Assembly (NCBI GenBank): GCA_012517355.1
Contig: JAAYVD010000168.1
Span: 124,001 to 188,000 of the forward strand
Length of the DNA stretch: 64,000 nt
Reading direction: 5' to 3'
From: Candidatus Rifleibacteriota bacterium
GTDB taxonomy: Bacteria; Muiribacteriota; Ozemobacteria; Ozemobacterales; Ozemobacteraceae
In this document: positions 32,496 through 40,934 of the stretch, in pieces
Position numbering within the stretch: the first letter of the stretch is position 1
How the letters are laid out: each line of letters starts with the position of its first letter
Notes under the pieces: generated by a model
What the model was told of the DNA's origin: nothing
What the model saw: the letters and a program-made list of their open reading frames with translations, nothing else
Database searches by the model: none
Program-made: the position numbers and the translations under genes

Positions 32496-32806
32496 CCGCT
32501 GGCGGCGGGCGGCGGGCGGCCGCCTGGGTCTTCCCGGGACCCCGTCCGGTCCCCGCAGGGCCGGCCGGAAGAAACCCCCACGGCCGGCCCGGGAATTGGC
32601 CCCCGGGCGCGTCGCGGAACGGGCGTTCCGCGAAACAGGCGTGGCGGCAATGGATTCCGGCAAAACGAGGATTCGCTCTCGGGCCCTGTCCCCGTTCCTT
32701 CCTTCTGGTCCGATCCGTGAAGATCTGCGCCCATCTGCGGCTGGGATCCGCTTTCCGTATCGCCGCCCGCGGGAAGAGGGGATGCCCGCCCTCGGGCCGG
32801 GCCCCC
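32496..32806. other. Intergenic region with perfect hairpin
   Basis: This 311-bp gap separates convergent genes. It holds a 9-bp perfect stem TCGCGGAAC/GTTCCGCGA with loop GGGC at 32612-32633, and a degenerate ATCTGCG repeat near 32726. No gene could be supported. Confidence 0.5.
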
Positions 32807-34975
32807 CTACCAGGGGTGGTTGATCAGCCGGATGTGCAGCCCCGGATTGCGGTCGAGATACTCGCGCAACCCGGCGTGGTCGATGGCATACAGGGCCACC
32901 CGGTCGCGGGCCACGAAGGTCCGCGGCTGATCGGCGGGGCCGTGGAACAGGCGGCGGACCCCGAACAAGCCCCCGCGCGACAACACCGCCAACCGCGTCC
33001 CCCCGACCATGACGTCCACCGTTCCCTCGCGGATCAGCCAGGCCTGCTGGCCGGCCTCTCCCTCCAGCGGAATCGCCTGCCCCGCCGGCACCGGCTGATC
33101 GAGGGGCTGGACGAGCCCGTGCAGCCGGGTCTGCTGCGCCGCCGTCAGGTTCCGGAAAAGGGGGTTCACCGCCAGGGTCTGTCGCACCTCGACGTTCTGG
33201 TACAGGGCGATCTGCCGCAGCAGCTGTTCGCTCTCCGTCCCCCGGATCAGGCTCAGCATCTCGGCCCGGTCGATGCACAGCACGCGGGCGGCGGTGCGCG
33301 CCACGGCGGCGGCGGTGCGGCTCTCGGCGACGAACAGGCTCTTCTCGCCAAAGTGCCCGCCCACCCCGTAGGTGGTGATCACCCGGCCGTCGAGCACGAT
33401 GTCGACCGCCCCGTTCATCACCACGAGGAAGGTGTCGCCGGGATCTCCCTTGTGGAAGAGTGCCTCGCCGGCCCGGCAGGTCCGCACCCGGGCGATCAAC
33501 AGCAGTTCCCGCGCCTTCGGCAGGGGGAGCGACTCGAACAGGTCGACGTGCGAGAAGGCATCGATGATCGCGACCGCCTCGTCGTGCCGGCCCTGGCCGT
33601 CGACCAGGGCGATGGTGTTCTGCAACCCGGTGGGAGCCAGGCGCAGGCCGCTGTCGGCCGGGATGTGGGCCGGGTTGACGTGGACGAGATACATCCGCTC
33701 GCGCACCTCCCGGGGCAGGCTGCACAGGAAGGACATCGGCGTGTGGAGCGGCGGCACGCCCGCCTCGTGGAAGATGAGGTCGCGGTCCCAAGGGAAGGCG
33801 GTCAGGAAGTCCCGGCGCTGGCGCGACAGGACGCCCTGGTCGTGCAGCCCGGCGATGAAGGCGGGATCGTTCATCGTGTCGGAACTGTAGATCATGCTCT
33901 TCCCGTGCAGGAAGGCCTGGATGCCGATGGTCGGGATGGAATGGAGCGTGTAGTGGAACTCGAAGCGGACCTCGTCGATCATCATGGTCTCGCCGATGCG
34001 CACGGGGAAGAAGGTGACCAGCTTCTGCAGCTGGCTTTCGGCCAGGCCGGTCAGGGCGGCCGACTTGCGCAGGAAACTGCGGAAGATCGTGGGCGTGGTG
34101 TAGAGGTTGACCTTCTCCTCCTGCAGGATTTTCTGCAGCGTGCCGGCGTCGTGGTCGGCGTGGCAGTGGGTCAGGATGACCTTGTCGATCCACTTGGGGC
34201 TCACCCCCAGCCGCTGCAGCGTTTCCGCCGACCCCACGGGCGGATCGACCACGATGCCGCGCCGGTTCGCCCAGATGATGATGCCCGACGTGCTGGCATC
34301 GGGATCGAACCCGTGGCCGGCCCCGAGCGTGGTGACGCCGAATCCGGGCGGCCGGAAGTCAGACCCGGGGTCGGTGGGGGCTGGGCGGGGTTCGATGAGC
34401 GGGTCGTCCTGGCGCAGCGAGGCGAGTTCCCTTCCCGCCTCGGACACTCGCAGACCGCCGTCGGCCCCGAAGCGGACCTCGTACCCGTCGAAGGCGGCCA
34501 CCCCGCCCGCGCCTGGGAGCACGAACTCGACGAGGTGGTCGAGGGTGAGGAATCCGGTCGCGGGCGGCGGCAGGCGGCGGAAAAACCCCATTTCGGCCGC
34601 CAAGTCGGGAAACCCGGGCGTGTCCGGGCCTTCCACGAACTCGTCGGCAAGGTCGATGGCCGCCGGCCCGAACAGGGCCTCCGACAGGACGGCCTCCAGG
34701 CGCGCGCGCTGGGCGGGTTCGCAGACCACCCGGGCCTTCCCCTTCCGCACGAAGAAATGGAAATAGATGGGGAACTCGATGTCGGCCACCGACACGCCGG
34801 TGGCCAGGTCGAACATCTCCCTCGGCACGATGAAGGTATGGGGAACCCCGCCCGGCCCTTTCATGGTGTCCTTGATCGTTTCTGGCGGAATGCCGAACTG
34901 GATGTTGCCCCGCGCCGTGGAGATGAGAAACCCTCCCCGCGACAGCCGGCTGAATCCGGGAGCGGTCCTGCCCAT
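32807..34975 (-). CDS. Metallo-beta-lactamase-fold hydrolase fused to two cyclic-nucleotide-binding domains
   Basis: The ATG at 34975 has GAGAGGTG close upstream. 722 residues. The first 200 are a region with no recognised domain (ISTARGNIQFGIPPETIKDT). An MBL fold spans about 205-470, with VILTHCHADHD (HxHxDH), YSSDTMND and IFHEAG for the dinuclear metal site. A cyclic-nucleotide domain near 500-600 (GEALFHKGDPGDTFLVVMNG, then GGHFGEKSLFVAESRTAAA) has the Gly-Glu and Arg expected for a phosphate-binding cassette. A second, more degenerate one lies near 620-722 (EGEAGQQAWLIREGTVDVM). MBL activity gated by a cyclic nucleotide is the obvious inference. Cytosolic; no signal peptide. Confidence 0.9.
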   Translation of the reverse strand: MGRTAPGFSRLSRGGFLISTARGNIQFGIPPETIKDTMKGPGGVPHTFIVPREMFDLATGVSVADIEFPIYFHFFVRKGKARVVCEPAQRARLEAVLSEALFGPAAIDLADEFVEGPDTPGFPDLAAEMGFFRRLPPPATGFLTLDHLVEFVLPGAGGVAAFDGYEVRFGADGGLRVSEAGRELASLRQDDPLIEPRPAPTDPGSDFRPPGFGVTTLGAGHGFDPDASTSGIIIWANRRGIVVDPPVGSAETLQRLGVSPKWIDKVILTHCHADHDAGTLQKILQEEKVNLYTTPTIFRSFLRKSAALTGLAESQLQKLVTFFPVRIGETMMIDEVRFEFHYTLHSIPTIGIQAFLHGKSMIYSSDTMNDPAFIAGLHDQGVLSRQRRDFLTAFPWDRDLIFHEAGVPPLHTPMSFLCSLPREVRERMYLVHVNPAHIPADSGLRLAPTGLQNTIALVDGQGRHDEAVAIIDAFSHVDLFESLPLPKARELLLIARVRTCRAGEALFHKGDPGDTFLVVMNGAVDIVLDGRVITTYGVGGHFGEKSLFVAESRTAAAVARTAARVLCIDRAEMLSLIRGTESEQLLRQIALYQNVEVRQTLAVNPLFRNLTAAQQTRLHGLVQPLDQPVPAGQAIPLEGEAGQQAWLIREGTVDVMVGGTRLAVLSRGGLFGVRRLFHGPADQPRTFVARDRVALYAIDHAGLREYLDRNPGLHIRLINHPW

Positions 34976-35050
34976 TCATCACCTCTCATGGCCCTGAGAA
35001 GGCCGCCCCCATGGTAAAGCCTGCCTCCCCAGTCTGACAACTTTTCTGCT

Positions 35051-35247
35051 CAGGGCAAACGCGGCCCTGAAGCCTGCATGGGCAGAAGAGACGCACGGCC
35101 TGGACGGCCCGCGAAGCGGGCGGGCGGCCTGCCGAAGGCGGGGCATTCGGCAGGCAGAGAACAGGGGTCCAGGGGCCTGTGGTCCCTGGCGAGGTGGTCG
35201 GGAGGAGCGGAGCTCCTCCCGCTCTGACCGCGAATCCAAGGTTGGCG
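35051..35247 (-). repeat. R1 three-hairpin element, minus-strand copy
   Basis: Inverted relative to the copy at 30868. Perfect stems: GCCTGCCGAA/TTCGGCAGGC around 35131-35159, CCAGGG...CCCTGG around 35168-35190, and GGGAGGAG/CTCCTCCC around 35201-35221. It fills the 376-bp gap between the MBL gene and the promoter at 35292. Confidence 0.8.
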
Positions 35248-35291
35248 TCCGCCCTGCTTTCCTGCTGCCGGACATCGGCCGTTTGTCTGTT

Positions 35292-35320
35292 TTGACAGAA
35301 CCGGAGGGGAGGGCTAGACT
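35292..35320 (+). promoter_or_regulatory. Strong sigma-70-type promoter
   Basis: TTGACA (35292-35297), 17-bp spacer, TAGACT (35315-35320), about 30 bp before the ATG at 35352. Confidence 0.75.
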
Positions 35321-35351
35321 CGGACATCTCAAACGGGAGGTCTTCGCACCC

Positions 35352-37708
35352 ATGGCCGATCCCACCACCACCGCTTCCCCGCACCAATGGCGATTCTTCC
35401 GCTACGGCGGCCTCGACCAGGTCAGCCTGGAGACGGGCGCGGATCTGGCCGCCCTCGACCAGCTCGACCCCAAGTTGTGGGCCGCCCTGAGCTGCCCCAC
35501 CAAAGGTCTCGAATTCGACCAGAAGACCCTCGAGCTGCTCGACGCCGACAAGGACGGCCGGGTGCGCGTGCCCGAGATCCTGGCCGCGGTGAAATGGCTG
35601 AAGGGGGTGCTCAAGACCCTCGACGAACTGCCCAGGCGGCCCGCCGCCCTGCCCCTCGCCTCCATCAACGAGGCCACCCCGGAAGGCAAAACCCTGCTCG
35701 AGTCCGCCAGGCAGGTGCTGGGGAACCTGGGCAAGGGGCAGGGCGCCTCCATCACGGTGGAGGACGTGGCCGACACCACCAAGATCTTCGCCGCCACGCG
35801 CTTCAACGGGGACGGGATCGTCCCGCTGGCCGCGGCGGACGACGCGATCGTGAAGAAGGTGATCGAGGAGATCATGGACTGTCTGGGGAGTGAAACCGAC
35901 CGCTCCGGACAGCCCGGCATCTCGACCGCCCTCGCCGACAAGTTCTTCGTCGAGGCCCGTGCCTTCGCCGACTGGGGGAGGAAAGCCGACGCCGAGCCGG
36001 CCGTGCTGTGCCTGAAAGACAAGACGGCCGACGCCTTCGCCCTGTTCAAAAAGCTCGAGAGCAAGATCGACGACTACTTCGCCCGCTGCCGGCTCGCCGC
36101 CTTCGACGCGCGGGCCCAGGGCCCGCTCAACCGCGCCGAGAAGGATTTCGAGGCGGTCAGCGCAAAGCTGTTGTCGCTGTCCGCCCCTGAGCTCGCCGAC
36201 TTCCCCCTGGCCCGCATCGAGGCAGGCAAAGCACTTCCCCTCGCCGAGGGCGTCAACCCCGCCTGGGCCGACCACCTGGCCGCCCTGCGCGCCCAGGTGA
36301 TCACCCCGCTGCGCGGCGACGCCACGATCCTGCCCCTCGACACCTGGCTGGCCATCAAGGACGCCTTCGCCCCCTTCGCGGCCTGGCAGGCGGCGAAGCC
36401 CGCCACCGCCGTCGAGAAGCTCGGCCTGCCGCGGATCGGGGAGATCCTGGCGGGGAAGGCCGAGACGGCGATCAAGGACCTGATCGCGCAGGACAAGGCG
36501 CTGGAGCCCCAGGCCAACGCCATCAGCCAGCTCGACCGGCTGGTGCGATACCATCGGCACCTGTTCACGCTGTTGTGCAATTTCGTGGCCTTCCGCGACT
36601 TCTACGCCCCGCAGTCGAAGGCCATCTTCCAGGCCGGAACCCTGTTCCTCGATGGCCGCAGCTGCGACCTGTGTCTGAAGGTGGACAACCCCGACCGGCA
36701 CGCAGGCATGGCCGGCATGTGCAACACCTTCCTGGCCTACTGCGACTGCAGCCGGCAGGGAACGGCCGAGAAGTTCACCATCGCCGCCGCCTTCACGGCG
36801 GGTGACGCCGAGCAGATGATCGTCGGCCGCAACGGCATTTTCGTCGACCGCCAGGGCCGCGACTGGGAGGCCACCGTGGTCAAGCTGGTGCCGCACCCGA
36901 TCAGCATCGCCGAGGCCTTCTGGTCGCCCTACCGGCGACTGGCCCAGATGGTGACCGACCAAGCCGAAAAGTTCGCCAGCTCGAAGGACAAGGCGATGCA
37001 GGACCAGATGGCCGCGGGCGTCGGGGAGGCCGCCAAGAAGGTCGAAACCGGGGCCGCCGCACCCGGCGCCCCACCGCCCGCCCCGTTCGACGTCGGCAAG
37101 TTCGCCGGCATCTTCGCCGCCATCGGCCTGGCCATCGGCGCCATCGGCACCGCCATCGCCTCGGTGCTGTCCGGCTTCCTGGCCCTGTCCTGGTGGCAGA
37201 TGCCCCTGGCGGTCGCCGGCATCCTCCTCGTCATCTCCGGCCCTTCGATGGTGATGGCCGCCCTCCGCCTGCGCAAACGCAACCTCGGCCCCCTGCTCGA
37301 CGCCAATGGCTGGGCGGTCAACACCCGCGCCACCATGAACCTGAAGTTCGCCGCCTCGCTGACCCACGAGGCCGAGCTTCCCCCCGGCAGCCGCCGCCTC
37401 CTCGACGATCCGTTCGCCGAACCGGCCAACCCCTGGCCTGCCCGCCTGCTGTGGTTCGTCATCCTGGGTTCGCTAGCCGCCCTCCTGTGGATGAACCGCG
37501 CCGAGGTGGCCCGCCTGCTGAACCCGCCCCCCGCCCCGCCCGCGGCCGAATCCGCCGCCCCGGCCAGCGGCACCGCGACAGCGCCCGCACCCGGCGCGGC
37601 CCCGGCCCCGGCTCCCGCGCCCGCGCCCGCGCCACCCCCCCCCCAGCCCCGGCACCGGCTCCTGCCCCAGCGCCCACACCCGCCCCGGCTCCAGGCTCGG
37701 GGAAATGA
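35352..37708 (+). CDS. EF-hand-like multi-span membrane protein, frame broken at a C10 tract
   Basis: The ATG at 35352 follows GGGAGGT and a strong promoter. Residues 64-75 form a canonical EF-hand loop, DADKDGRVRVPE, and a weaker one follows near 150 (NGDGIVPL). The middle (about 180-560) is helical, with a Cys-containing stretch (DGRSCDLCLKVDN, CNTFLAYCDC). Hydrophobic segments lie near 590-640 and 700-720, then a Pro/Ala tail. At 37635-37644 a run of ten C shifts the reading. One more C, or a -1 ribosomal slip, restores a natural end in PAPAPTPAPAPGSGK at 37708 (785 residues). As given, the frame instead runs on through non-protein-like sequence into the next gene. No family recognised; calcium binding is inferred from the motif. 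Confidence 0.7.
37635..37644 (+). other. C10 homopolymer: probable frameshift or slippage site
   Basis: Ten consecutive C inside the Pro/Ala-rich tail of the EF-hand-like gene. Adding one base gives the sensible C-terminus; without it the frame continues to 38942. Confidence 0.7.
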
Positions 37709-38024
37709 ACCCCACGGTAGCCGGGCCGGCGGGCACCTCCGGGACCTTTGCCGGAACCGTGCCCTGGCCACGTCCGGCGGCCCGTTCCCGGGGAGGCCGA
37801 TCGGACGGTCGCCCCCGGGCCGGCCACATCGGCGGTGCTGGACGGCCCGCCACGCCCCTGACCCCGGGGCCGTGGATCGGCGCCCTTCCCCGCCGGTCGA
37901 CGGCCCTGCGTATCCGACCGGCGGGGCTGGCCGACCCTGCCGCCCGGGCTGCCGGCGGGTGGGCTGGACCGGGGTCGTTTCCGTGGGGCCGAACCCCGTG
38001 GGGGGTACAGGAGGGAACCGGCCG

Positions 38025-38942
38025 ATGACCTTTCTCGGATCCCTGATGGCCGCCTACATCGAGTGGGTCGTCTGTGTGCTGGCCGGCGGGCTGGTCGCTT
38101 CCCTCCTGCGCCCCGCCCTGTCGGGCGCGGGAACGGCCATCGACCTGACCTTCACCCTCGCGGTGCTGCTGTTCCTGCTGCGCGATACCATGTCCGCTGG
38201 GAAGCGGGCCACGGGGCGGTGGTTCATCCACGGCCGCCCGGGCGACGAACCGGGGCCCGCCCTGGGCCTTTCCCCCGGCGCCTCGTTCCTGCGCAACCTG
38301 CCTCTGGCCGTCCTGTTTCTCGGCCTCACCGGAGTCTTTGTCCGGGCCCTGCACATCTTCCACCTGGTGTTCTTCTCGGTGGCCGGAGGGGTTCCCCTGG
38401 TCGTCGGTTTCTTCGCGGTCAAGGCCGCGCAGGGGGTGGGCAACCGCCTCGCCGGCGTGACGGTGGCCGGCGGTCCCGACTTCGGCCGGTTCGTCGGCGT
38501 GGCCCTGGTGTTCGGGCTCGTCCTGGTGGTCGCTTCCCAGGCCGACCGCTTCCTGTATGCGGATTTCGGTGGCCAGGGCGGGACCCTCGGTCTGCCCCTG
38601 TCCCCGTCCCGGAACGGCGTCGAGGAATCCATGGGCGCGTATCACCGCTGGTACGCCACCGGCCGCGTCACCGTCGCCGACCTGCTGCGGATCGCGTCGT
38701 CACGCTCCCTCGGCATCACGCGCATCCCCGCCCTCAACGGCGGGGTGCCGTCCAAGATCGAGTCCTTCCCTGCCCCCGCCTTCCCGCATCCGTACCAGAT
38801 GACCAACCACTCCGCCCTGAACAAACCCATGAGCTGGTTCTGGCGGTTCTCCTTCGGCCTCCCCCAGTTCATGTTCGGGGCTTCCGTCACCATCCACGCG
38901 GACGAGGACGGAACCATCGTCCACATCGAAGATGTCGACTGA
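38025..38942 (+). CDS. RDD-like membrane protein
   Basis: Start ATG at 38025, with AGGAGGG about 9 bases upstream. The 305-residue product has membrane segments near residues 8-30, 40-55, 85-108, 112-132 and 155-172, and the segment LLRDTMSAGKRATGRWFIHG near 55-75. That segment resembles the conserved D-x(n)-GKRxxG region of RDD proteins. The C-terminal 110 residues are soluble, with no recognised domain (HADEDGTIVHIEDVD at the end). It is in the same reading frame as the upstream gene only because no stop falls in between; the own ribosome-binding site argues for a separate gene. Confidence 0.65.
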   Translation: MTFLGSLMAAYIEWVVCVLAGGLVASLLRPALSGAGTAIDLTFTLAVLLFLLRDTMSAGKRATGRWFIHGRPGDEPGPALGLSPGASFLRNLPLAVLFLGLTGVFVRALHIFHLVFFSVAGGVPLVVGFFAVKAAQGVGNRLAGVTVAGGPDFGRFVGVALVFGLVLVVASQADRFLYADFGGQGGTLGLPLSPSRNGVEESMGAYHRWYATGRVTVADLLRIASSRSLGITRIPALNGGVPSKIESFPAPAFPHPYQMTNHSALNKPMSWFWRFSFGLPQFMFGASVTIHADEDGTIVHIEDVD

Positions 38943-38952
38943 GGAGGGAAGG

Positions 38953-39699
38953 ATGGAAGGGCCCAACCGCCGGCAGTGGCTGGCCATGGCGGTGCTGCTG
39001 CTGATCGTCCTGGGCTGGCACCTGGCCCCGCTGCCCCGCCGCCTGGCCCTGCTGGAACAGGCCCTTCCCCACGGCTGGGCCGCCTGGTACGCCCGGCGGC
39101 TGGCCGGCTACGAGACGGTTCCCCTGAGCCGATCCCTCGCCACCGCCGTCGTCCGGCAGTATCTGGAGGAGCCCCCGGACCGGCTCCGGCAGGCCGGGGA
39201 ACGGGCCCGCCACGTGCTTTTGCTCGCCCAGGGCGGCCCCGAAGCCGCCGAAGCGGTGATCTGCCGCTTCCCCGACCTGACCGGCCTGGCGGTTTTGGCC
39301 GCCTCGGTCTCCGCCACCGCCTCGGCCCCCGTCGTGGTGTTCGGGGAGAATCCCTATTGGGCCATCCCCGACAAGGGCCTCGACCTGCTCGACACCTTCG
39401 CCCTGATGCCCGACCCGCCGGTGAAGCGGCTGCTGCAGGAACTGACCTCCCCCGACCAGGCGGTCCGAACGGTGACCATCGAAAGCCTGGCCCGGATCGG
39501 CCAACGGGCGGCCGAAGCCATTCCCGCCCTGGAGACCCTGCCGGTCGGTCCCCTCTCGCCCAGGATCGAGGCGGCCCTGCTGCTCCTGCGCTCCCCTTGC
39601 ACGGCCGCCCAATCCTCCAGCATCGCCGCCACCCGCCAGCAGGAACGTTCCGACGCCATCGACCAGGCCTGGAAGCGGAACCACCCCGCCTCGCGCTGA
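38953..39699 (+). CDS. Membrane-anchored protein with HEAT-like helices
   Basis: The ATG at 38953 is preferred over 38932 because GAGGAGGG lies just upstream of it; the earlier ATG has no ribosome-binding site and would overlap the previous gene. The product is about 248 residues: one N-terminal membrane segment (LAMAVLLLIVLGWHLAPLP), then soluble alpha-helical sequence. A HEAT-like pair sits near residue 165-200 (LTSPDQAVRTVTIESLARIG). It probably forms an operon with the RDD-like gene 10 bp upstream. Function unknown. Confidence 0.7.
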   Translation: MEGPNRRQWLAMAVLLLIVLGWHLAPLPRRLALLEQALPHGWAAWYARRLAGYETVPLSRSLATAVVRQYLEEPPDRLRQAGERARHVLLLAQGGPEAAEAVICRFPDLTGLAVLAASVSATASAPVVVFGENPYWAIPDKGLDLLDTFALMPDPPVKRLLQELTSPDQAVRTVTIESLARIGQRAAEAIPALETLPVGPLSPRIEAALLLLRSPCTAAQSSSIAATRQQERSDAIDQAWKRNHPASR

Positions 39700-39734
39700 A
39701 CGACCCGGCCATTCCGAAATTCCTTTCCGGGGGC

Positions 39735-39763
39735 TTGCCAACGCCTGCCCGGTGTGGTAGGAT
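39735..39763 (+). promoter_or_regulatory. Promoter of tRNA-Leu
   Basis: TTGCCA (39735-39740), 17-bp spacer, TAGGAT (39758-39763), 28 bp before the mature 5' end of the tRNA. Confidence 0.6.
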
Positions 39764-39791
39764 ATCCCCTACCAGTTTCCTCGTGAAACCC

Positions 39792-39875
39792 GCCGGGATG
39801 GTGAAATTGGCAAACACGTAAGATTCAGGATCTTATGCCCGTTCGGGCTTGGGGGTTCAAGTCCCCCTCTCGGCA
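39792..39875 (+). tRNA. tRNA-Leu (anticodon CAG)
   Basis: The 7-bp acceptor stem GCCGGGA/TCTCGGC (one G-U) closes the cloverleaf. The anticodon stem TAAGA/TCTTA holds loop TTCAGGA with anticodon CAG at 39826-39828. A short variable arm (TGCCCGTTCGGGC) marks a class II tRNA, and the T arm is GGGGGTTCAAGTCCCCC. Discriminator A at 39875; no CCA is encoded. Confidence 0.96.
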
Positions 39876-39888
39876 CTCAAGGTGGTAG

Positions 39889-39928
39889 GAAGCGGCCTCC
39901 GCGACGACGCGGGGGCCGCTTCGGTTTT
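39889..39928 (+). terminator. Rho-independent terminator of tRNA-Leu
   Basis: GAAGCGGCC-TCCGCG pairs with CGCGGG-GGCCGCTTC around loop ACGA, followed by GGTTTT. The remaining gap to 40178 holds no supported gene. Confidence 0.88.
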
Positions 39929-40178
39929 CCCCTGGTCCTTCATTTCCCGCCCAATCGGAGGAGCGAGGCCGAGGGAGAAACCCTGACCACCTGGGTGGTT
40001 GCACGCTTCACGCGGCAGGCCAGGCGGCAGGAGCGACGAGGGCATCCCGGAGGATGGTGGCGCGGCCGCACTCCGGGCCCCCCGCCTGAAACGCGGGTGC
40101 CCGGCGGTCCTTTCGGCTTCGTGGGGGCCTGAGGAGTCATCCTGGCCGCAGCCGCCGGAGAATCACGGACCAGGACCC

Positions 40179-40226
40179 TTGACATCCCTCCCGTTCCGGC
40201 GTAGATTTTGGTTAGTTATAACTAAC
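40179..40226 (+). promoter_or_regulatory. Promoter with a perfect 16-bp palindromic operator
   Basis: TTGACA (40179-40184), 17-bp spacer and TAGATT (40202-40207) form a strong promoter. The perfect palindrome GTTAGTTATAACTAAC (40211-40226) covers the expected transcription start, so a bound dimeric protein would block initiation. The TetR-family protein encoded at 41602 is the nearest candidate; an Rrf2- or MarR-type factor elsewhere is equally possible. Confidence 0.75.
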
Positions 40227-40249
40227 TATCACGCAAAGGAGACCGCCCC

Positions 40250-40813
40250 CTGAAGCCGTCCGAACAGCTCAAGGCTGAACACGAGGCCATCCTCGTCATG
40301 CTGGCCGTCCTCGAGAAGATCTGCGGCAAGCTCGAACGCCGGGAGACCATCCCGCCCACCCACCTCCCGGACATCCTGGAATTCTTCCAGGTCTTCGCCG
40401 ACAAGTGCCACCACGCCAAGGAGGAGGAGTTCCTGTTCCCCGCCTATCAGTCCGTGGGAATCCCCAAGGAGGGGGGGCCGATCGGCTGCATGCTGGCCGA
40501 ACACCAGGAGGGACGCGAAGCCATCGCCGTTATGAAGGCCGGTCTGGCCGCCCTGGAAAAGGAAGGCCCCGCCCGGTTCGTCACCCATGCCCGTCACTAC
40601 ATGGCCCTGTTGACCGCCCACATCGACAAGGAAAATGAAATCCTGTTCCCCATGGGGGACGCCGCGCTTCCCCAGAACCGGCAGGCGGCCCTTCTCGCCG
40701 ACTTCGACCGGCTCGAGGAAACCAGGATCGGGCCGGGAAAACACGAGGCGTTCCATCGCCTGATCGAAACGCTGGAAGCCGAGCATCTGCGCCATTCCAT
40801 CAATGCCAGGTGA
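40250..40813 (+). CDS. Hemerythrin-domain protein with an apparent CTG start
   Basis: The in-frame ATG at 40298 would remove the first iron-ligand helix. An upstream CTG at 40250, 8 bases after AAAGGAG and downstream of an in-frame TAA at 40223, restores LKPSEQLKAEHEAILVMLAV, which matches the usual N-terminus of the family. The 187-residue four-helix bundle then has H in AEHEAIL, CHHAKEEEFLFP, AEHQEG, and H plus E in HYMALLTAHIDKENEILFP. A diiron site binding O2 or NO is expected. First gene after the palindromic operator; a DUF6448 and a TetR gene follow on the same strand. Confidence 0.88.
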   Translation: MKPSEQLKAEHEAILVMLAVLEKICGKLERRETIPPTHLPDILEFFQVFADKCHHAKEEEFLFPAYQSVGIPKEGGPIGCMLAEHQEGREAIAVMKAGLAALEKEGPARFVTHARHYMALLTAHIDKENEILFPMGDAALPQNRQAALLADFDRLEETRIGPGKHEAFHRLIETLEAEHLRHSINAR

Positions 40814-40817
40814 TCGC

Positions 40818-40890
40818 CTGACCCGGCCGACACGAAGGCGGGCATCCCCCTTGCCGCCTTGGATGGCGACGCGCAACCCCCGTTTTCCCC
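40818..40890 (-). repeat. Dispersed hairpin repeat, family R4
   Basis: On the minus strand GGTTGCGCGTCGCCATCCAA and GGCGGCAAGGGGGAT align with 22990-23065. It lies between the hemerythrin and DUF6448 genes, so it would be transcribed within the operon. Confidence 0.6.
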
Positions 40891-40934
40891 CAGCCCATGG
40901 GGTGACCGGATTCCTGAAACAGGAGGAGGTCCCC

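Noticed and set aside
34359-34982. 207-residue minus-strand frame starting next to the MBL gene
   Set aside because: It is an alternate frame of the MBL gene, Arg/Gly-rich, with no independent start signal.
35283-38942. Single 1219-residue EF-hand/RDD fusion protein
   Set aside because: The joining segment 37709-38024 is not protein-like, and the RDD-like part has its own ribosome-binding site; treated as two genes with a C10 frame break.
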